Shown here piece by piece: positions 58,093 to 64,000 of a DNA stretch of 64,000 nt (positions are counted from its first letter, which is position 1; every line of letters starts with the position of its first letter). The stretch comes from Branchiostoma belcheri. Lineage: Eukaryota; Chordata; Leptocardii; Amphioxiformes; Branchiostomatidae. Location: positions 1,476,961-1,540,960 of the forward strand of contig NW_017804420.1 in the NCBI RefSeq assembly GCF_001625305.1, given 5' to 3'. The translations under genes were made by a program, and so were the position numbers. The notes beneath the pieces were generated by a model, which saw only the letters and a list, made by a program, of their open reading frames with translations, was not told the origin of the DNA and searched no databases.

Positions 58093-59929
58093 GTATGTAC
58101 AGTCAGCAGTGTGGGGTGGAGAGACTGCAGTAGGCAATATTGAACACACAATTGCCCTGTTGGACATCCATGCATAATAAGGGGTGCACCTGTATGTCAC
58201 GAATATTTAAATGACGTGTCCTTTTATGATGGTGACTTTGAACCAGACCTTGATAATAGCCATATGTATTCGCACAGGGAATATAGAGCAGTCCAGGAGT
58301 GAAGCGAAAGTTTAGTCTGGTAATTACTTGAGAGAATTTCAACCGTCTGGTCGTGCGATCGGAGGGCCATGAAAGATGGTGAGGTTTTAATCAACTTTCA
58401 ACATGCTGACAAAGATAGATGGGGCAGATATGTATATTCATAACGCGGGTTTCGGCCGTGGCCGGCAATGCAGCAGATGCGGGGAGTTGTACGGGAAGTT
58501 ATCGCAAGTTTGCCGCGCAGGGAACGCCGTAATCACCTCATTGTACGCATGGCCAGTGATGTTGAAAATGACATTATCTCTAGCCAGTGCTGTGATGGAG
58601 TGTTCATAATTGGTGTGATTTACTTCAAATCATAGATATGATTTACTTAAGATTATGGTTAAAACTTAGTGGAAATTACATATATAAACTCATCAGCTCC
58701 ATACATTATTTTTCCCAGAAACCAATCTAGATGCAAATTTTGATGGCTTTATGGATATTGGAAATTCGGCCGCTTTACTACCCATCTCGGCAGCGCCGCC
58801 ACGCATAAGTGGAGATATTTCTCGTGAATCTTCCTCGTAGAATTTATGTAGCTTCACTAATCATTTTATCCAACTTTTCATAGACTACTTACCTTTAAAT
58901 TGCCCAAAAATTAGGTTTGGAAATTAACATTTTTACACTATCAAATTTCATTGTGAGTTATGGCATTGTTGGGTGTTTGGAGACTGATGCGATAGTCCAC
59001 CAGACGCCCATAACTTTTTTGGATTGTTTCCCAGTCGGAAATTTACGTGCCTTTTTTCCTACCCCTGAAAATTGAGTGAGGAAACCTGTCCTCAGCTGAG
59101 CTCAGTGTGAAGAGGATTCCAACGCCCAATCAGGCTTGGCACAGAGTTCATTAAATCTCAATAGGATGCACAATTGTGGCCAAAATCCCTCCTGAAGCGT
59201 ACAGGATAAACAAACAGGTTAATGTAGCATGTAAACACTGTGTCAATACACCTTATATCTCACAGCACGGCCATACAGGATGCCAACTCTCACAAAATTC
59301 CTTTAGCAGGTGTAATTTTTAGCATGTTTCAAATTGATTTCTACTAATTGATTGCCAAAAGATATTCATTGTTATCAACTTGAACTTCTTTTAATAAAAA
59401 GTATATAGTTTTTACGATATGATGCAAAACAATTATAATTGTTCCTTTGTTTGAAGATCCTTTTTTTTATAGTTTACAAACAATCTGTTAACAATGTTTG
59501 AAGGTCTGTGGGATAAAGCATTGTTCAACCTAAGGTTTCCATTTATAAGGCAATTTTCACAATTTTGTTGAAATGATAACCTACTCTAGATCTCGGTGTA
59601 AACTAATAGAATAGTTTGATATCTGGATTATACTGGATTATTATGTATCAACTTTTGAAGCTACCTTTTATCAAGAATTTTTTTGTCCAGGAAAAGTTAC
59701 ATCTATAAGGCTGTATCATAACTTTTCCTGATTTATTTTGTTACTTTTTCACTTCTTCTTTGCTTCTTCTTCACTTGCGTCCGACGGAAAGATTTGTTGG
59801 TGCCAAAGAACTTCAGTTTCAGGTTTGATTATGTTGTAAAACTTCATGGGACTTTTAGTAGTGATCGTGACTCCACAGCTGATGGTTTTCCTCAAAGGTG
59901 CTTTCAGCAGACCTGAATAGAGGCAAAGG

Positions 59930-60240
59930 GCGCCGGAGACGTCAAAGGGTCGACCAAAGTCATGATAACCTTGACAGATTATTTTTTGATGATTTGTCGC
60001 ACCTTTCTACCTCTGTCGCATTTAAAAGAGAGGCAGAATTATGATAAAGATGGGTTTTGGCAAAGTTATCAAAAGGTGCATCGATATCCAGCACACAAAG
60101 AATTGCACTTTTGTGCTCTTTATGACCCTGGTGCAGGTGTTCCCGCGGCCAGTCTGACTCCGCACTCACCCCGATCAAACGGCGCGGCGACGAGAAAACG
60201 GAAAAGTCGAAAGGCCAAGAGGAATGTATAGAACTTGGCT
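59930..60240. promoter_or_regulatory. Candidate intronic regulatory element A (Zcchc7 intron 2)
   Basis: CpG content rises here after about 1.8 kb of AT-rich intron. An 89-codon ORF ending in a basic run (TRKRKSRKAKRNV) crosses it but has no ATG-context, splice or family support, so I do not call it a gene. Confidence 0.3.
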
Positions 60241-60579
60241 TGGCCTTGCAGACCCTAGGCGTCAGTGTCACTCGCCCATGCCCAGAATAATTACAAAAAT
60301 GAATAGGCTATATATTAGTGAGCTGGCCTGTGAAATAATTTTGAATGATTACCGTCATTACCGAGAGCCATGATCAGGTTTTTGCTGGGTAATGATCTCG
60401 AAAAAATTATAGGAGGTAATTATAGCATGCGGCATCGCCCCAGTTGGTAGCATCGATTTTATTTGCACTGGCATGGGGGAGCAATGGTTGGAGAAGTGAC
60501 CCAGCTTGCCCGAAAAGGAACCAATTTGAGCAAATTTTAGCAATTTAAGAATTTGAATTTCCCCAGTGGTGAGATAGTT

Positions 60580-61050
60580 ACTGGCCAAGCGTGTTCGGGC
60601 GGCGCTTTCTCAGGAAAACTTGAAGGAAAAGTTTCCGTGCTGCTGGTATAACGTTTGCTCCAAAGTCATTTTTCTTAGGTTGCGGAATATAGAGCAAGGT
60701 AATGAGGCAAGGAAGTAGCTGATACTGTCTCAGCATTAGTTCATTGCCGTTTTCGTGTTTAATGGGGGCCCGATACGAGGGAAGCCGTCATAGCGTTTTT
60801 CCGGCTCGCCACCCTACATTTGGCCAGAAAGGGTGAATCACTGCCGGCAGAAATTGCCTCCATCCATTCCAGCCGAGTGTCGGATCTCATTCGGCGGGAC
60901 AGCAACTTTAAAATGGGGATTACCGCTGCTAAAGAAATGGCCAGATGCCGGGGATTCCTGCATATTGCGGGGAATTAAGGGCCATTTCCCACGTTTGAGC
61001 GTGTCTTAACGGGCACGGAGCAGGGCAGCTGTGAACGGGCGTGATGACAC
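60580..61050. promoter_or_regulatory. Candidate intronic regulatory element B (Zcchc7 intron 2)
   Basis: CpG-rich, low in simple repeats, with GGATTA (60917-60922, the Otx/Pitx/Goosecoid-type K50 homeodomain core) and a nearby GGAATTAAGG. No exon signature is visible. Its texture resembles known conserved non-coding elements, but conservation must be tested. Confidence 0.35.
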
Positions 61051-61239
61051 CTTGACATGGCATCTCATTTGTCATATTTCTTTTCCGCTCTATCATAATG
61101 TTTTGGCTACCTCTCTGCCAGAGCTAATGTTCTATCTCCTGGAGTAGTAATTCAAGGTTTGTCCATCTAAAGGCTCGCCAAGGAGAATGATTAAAGGAGG
61201 AGGGACTGATGTTAAGTAACTTTGTAATAATGACCATAA

Positions 61240-61640
61240 TCTAATTTTGTATTCATTTCATACCTTGCTGCTTCCATCCATTTTAAGATCTTCGATGAAG
61301 TCCAAAATCCATTTTGGCACCTTCATTAACCAAGCCGACCCGGGCCATCCTGGCATGGCCATCGGCTGCCCATGCATTCATATGCAATATCGGTTCTATA
61401 GTGTGGATATTATGAGGGCAATTTCTTCAGATCACATCCATGGGCCAGTAATAAATTGGCAAAAACTCCTGGGTGTTTGTCTTAATTTAAGGGGGCTAAT
61501 AGAGTTGGATCGAGCCAGTTACTGGGGCTCTCTGGGCTTCTTCGGTGATGTATGGCCCCCTCCCGCTTGGGATTACCGACTCGGGATTCTCATTACTTTT
61601 TAATGGATTGGCTGCCGTCTCCATTGGCCGCGGCGCGGGC
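61240..61640. promoter_or_regulatory. Candidate intronic regulatory element C (Zcchc7 intron 2)
   Basis: It contains a POU-like ATATGCAAT (61380-61388), a homeodomain-type GGCTAAT near 61494, GGATTA at 61570-61575 and TTTTTAATGGATTGG near 61597. A 118-codon ORF crosses it without any domain. Clustering of several developmental factor cores in about 400 bp supports an enhancer, though each is short. Confidence 0.4.
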
Positions 61641-61789
61641 GGTAGCATCCAGGGAATTCTACGCGGGATCTTTACTGGGGTGTAATAACGGTCACGTTAA
61701 GTGAGTACACGGTTCGGGCAGCGAACGCCCCCCCCCCTCCTGATTCATGGGGCACTGATATGAATTTTTATAACGGAGGCTATTATAAT

Positions 61790-62340
61790 TTGGGTGAATG
61801 TGTGGTTATGATGGATTAGGGCCCTGTGATAGGGCTGGTTATGGAGTGGGGATGGGAGGGAGGTGTGTATTGTTTTGTTACACAGCTCACTGGACTGGGG
61901 AGACCTCGCAACCCAAGCCGAATGGCCGCGGGAAAAAGGAAGCTCATAATTACCCCTTTCATACTGGAGAGGAGGAAGAGGCAATTGCCAGTTAGGTTTC
62001 CGACGACATTTCCTCCCTTCACCGCCGGCGGAAGGTGCAAAGCTATTAAACCTACGCTGAGCGAGAATGCCATCTTTGTTATTGGAAGTCGTTCCTAGCT
62101 CAGCCATGTAATCTAAAATCGAAGATTGCCTATTACAAACTGCATTTCTGTTATATTTTATTTCCAATCCGTAACGACCAGGGTGGACAATGGTTGGGAG
62201 AAAGGGATGGCGGGGAGATAGGGGGCTGGCAAATGGTGAATTATGTGGGGAATTTTAACCATTGGCAGGTCGAGCTTATCAAAAGTCCTCACATTGAGAT
62301 CGCTTCACGGGAAATTTGTGAGGGTAAGCTTAACCACACA
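61790..62340. promoter_or_regulatory. Candidate intronic regulatory element D (Zcchc7 intron 2)
   Basis: It shows GGATTA at 61813-61818, CATAATTACC near 61945, the Sox-type ACAATGG at 62187-62193 and a GC-balanced unique-looking stretch around 62240-62320. Opposite-strand ORFs of 140 and 90 codons overlap and are treated as chance. This appears to be the right end of the CpG-rich block. Confidence 0.4.
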
Positions 62341-63446
62341 AAGGCAAGGTGAAAAGGGGAATTTGTATTAATTTCTGCCGTGGCATAGATACATGGGCCG
62401 CCTGACACCAATTCTGCCGTCGCCGCACAGGTTTATTGTATCCATTGCAGGTGCCTTGGACGATCTTGTGTGTAGACAGGAACGCACAGAAGTTCAGGAA
62501 AGACGTATGTTTGGTTTCCCTCAAGCGGGGGCGTTTGCACGGGAACAGATAACGCTATTTCCTCAGCGAAAAACCCAAAACACACCATTTCCTGATGTAG
62601 TGAGATATGGTTAGTTTAGTTTTGAGGCTAATAGAAAAAGGGTTTAGTGCGAGACATCTTTTTCACGTGGCTGACAGAAACTTTTCTCTGACTTCTACCA
62701 TGTAGAAATACATGTAGGCAAGAAAGATGGTGTTAAAAATATCATGATCAGCATTCAGGGCCATTAAAGTACACCACCCTCCCTTTTGGCATTTAAACCC
62801 AGCATCTGTATGATGTAAATCACATCTTTCAAAGGATCAACTGCCTTTATTCCCTTTTCTATACTTGTCATAAATTGACGAAATGAACGTGAGGCGACAA
62901 ATTCAAAAGCGGAAATCAGCTGTGTTGGACGTCCTCTTCCCAAGGATTAATCAACCAGAAACAATATGCCCCCTGAAATGCTATCTGGTTTCGGACAAAA
63001 CCATGAAAAGGGGCACTTTCTGCTTCAAAATTGCAATTTCGCGTGGTGGTCATTTTTTGTGCCATGGCATTGAAAGGCAAAAGGAGGTGTCCAGCTGAGG
63101 TTTGGGTCCAGATGGGACCTTCGCTCCCAAGTGTCCACTTCACCTTTTCAACTCTTGCCCTTGGCTCAGGTGAAGACAGAGGATGACAATGTACATGTAC
63201 AAAAGGTGAAAGTTAAAGTGATCTTGAACCAGTTTGGAAATGGTAGAAAGTCTCAACTTTCCACAAAAAACATGTATCAAAGTTGGAAAAAATTATAAGG
63301 CAATGTTGATTGTTTAGAAGTATGAAGAACAAAATAGTAGGATTACTGTATTCATGTTTATTCATATGGCTCCTTTTGGACTTTGGACGTTGTTTGGTAC
63401 CTTCAGTTACATCTCTTTGTTTCAACAAGTGAAGAAAAGAACTCTT

Positions 63447-63471
63447 ATAACATAACATAACATAACATAAT
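63447..63471. repeat. (ATAAC)5 pentanucleotide microsatellite
   Basis: Five consecutive ATAAC units in Zcchc7 intron 2. Confidence 0.95.
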
Positions 63472-63535
63472 AATGGTCGGATAAAGAGGCCATATAGCCT
63501 ATATAAATCCGCTTCTTAGGCTAAACATTAAACAA

Positions 63536-63919
63536 CACAAATATTAAGTTCAGTTCTAAGCACAAATATAAAGTTCAATTCTAAACACAAGTATAAAGTT
63601 CAGTTCTAATAAAAAGTTCAGTTCTAACTATAAAGTCCAGTTCTAGATATAAAGTTCAGTTCAAATATAAAGTTCAGTTCAAATATAAAGTTCAGTTCTG
63701 AAGAGTTAAAATGTGATAGTTTGTGGGAGTTCTTAGGTAAAGTCAATGTTGTTTCCCATTCCCCTATCAAAGTTATATCTATTTGAACTAGATATAAAGT
63801 TCAGTTCAAATATAAAGTTCAGTTCAAATATAAAGTTCAGTTCTGAAGAGTTAAAATGTGAGAGTTTGTGGGAGTTCTTAGGTAAAGTCAATCTTATTTC
63901 CCATTCCCCTATCAAAGTT
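63536..63919. repeat. Nested tandem repeat: about 11 short units inside a 145-bp duplication
   Basis: The basic unit is close to ATATAAAGTTCAGTTC, about 18-24 bp long, seen about eight times to 63700 and three more times at 63790-63845. A larger segment (63643-63774) is repeated at 63788-63919 with a 145-bp offset and few differences; it includes three short units plus unique sequence. This shows two rounds of amplification, short units first and then the larger block. Confidence 0.9.
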
Positions 63920-64000
63920 TTTTGTAATGCTGCCTAAAAGACAGACAACAGGGTTAACCTACAGAACATGCTGAGTTTGGCTGCAGGATGGCACTGCGCT

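Larger units (their letters stand above)
58093..64000 (+). other. Zcchc7 intron 2 (continues past right edge)
   Basis: I found no CRNCxKxGHLSxxCP-like zinc-knuckle codons on the plus strand, so the next exon lies beyond the window and the intron exceeds 5.9 kb. AT-rich sequence (58.1-59.8 kb) gives way to a CpG-rich regulatory-looking block (59.9-62.4 kb) and then to repeats near 63.4-63.9 kb. The remaining sequence shows nothing recognisable. Confidence 0.7.

Noticed and set aside
58403..58609. Cys-containing ORF near Zcchc7 (CSRCGEL...C) as a zinc-knuckle exon
   Set aside because: The spacing is not CX2CX4HX4C, and there is no fitting acceptor in the phase left by the first coding exon.
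59962..60231. 89-codon ORF ending in a basic run (RKRKSRKAKRN) as a Zcchc7 exon
   Set aside because: It does not follow ZCCHC7 order (zinc knuckles should come first), lacks a phase-matched acceptor and starts in AT-rich intron. More likely a regulatory region read by chance.

Overview
The window is animal nuclear DNA and most likely comes from an invertebrate chordate, with a cephalochordate (Branchiostoma-like amphioxus) as the best guess. It carries a gene equally related to vertebrate PAX2, PAX5 and PAX8. Introns run from 1.9 to 12 kb, CpG is plentiful outside one transcribed unit, and there are tRNA-derived SINEs and short fold-back elements. The species call is an inference; another invertebrate deuterostome is not excluded. 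There are no operons, CRISPR arrays or prokaryotic genes.

Left part (about 1-25 kb, minus strand): the 5' part of Pax2/5/8. Four coding exons can be assigned with matching splice phases: a 22-nt first coding exon (24785-24806), the N-terminal half of the paired domain (22721-22886), the C-terminal half (17154-17351), and the end of the paired domain plus linker and octapeptide (5025-5266). The partial homeodomain and transactivation exons were not found in 1-5024 and probably lie beyond the left edge.

Middle (about 25-52 kb): a gene-poor interval between two divergent genes. It holds CpG-rich, homeodomain-site-bearing blocks that may be cis-regulatory (28.4-29.5, 35.2-35.8, 41.0-41.8, 43.6-44.6 and 45.0-45.5 kb). 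Near 44 kb are two candidate distal first exons for Pax2/5/8. Both end in GT donors in phase 1, the phase needed to join the paired-box exon, which recalls the alternative exon 1A and 1B promoters of vertebrate PAX5.

Right part (about 52-64 kb, plus strand): the 5' end of Zcchc7, the zinc-knuckle subunit of the nuclear TRAMP RNA-surveillance complex. A likely non-coding exon ends at 52137, the first coding exon is 57456-58092, and the rest runs off the right edge. Intron 1 is visibly CpG-poor, as methylated gene bodies are in invertebrates. Within intron 2, at about 59.9-62.4 kb, the sequence becomes CpG-rich again and carries homeodomain, Sox and POU-like sites, so it looks like an intronic regulatory block.

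The main biological point is the head-to-head pair Pax2/5/8-Zcchc7. Human PAX5 and ZCCHC7 are neighbours in the same orientation at 9p13, and PAX5 enhancer sequence lies in the ZCCHC7 region. The likely reading is an ancient genomic regulatory block in which a housekeeping RNA-processing gene is kept next to a developmental regulator because it hosts that regulator's enhancers.
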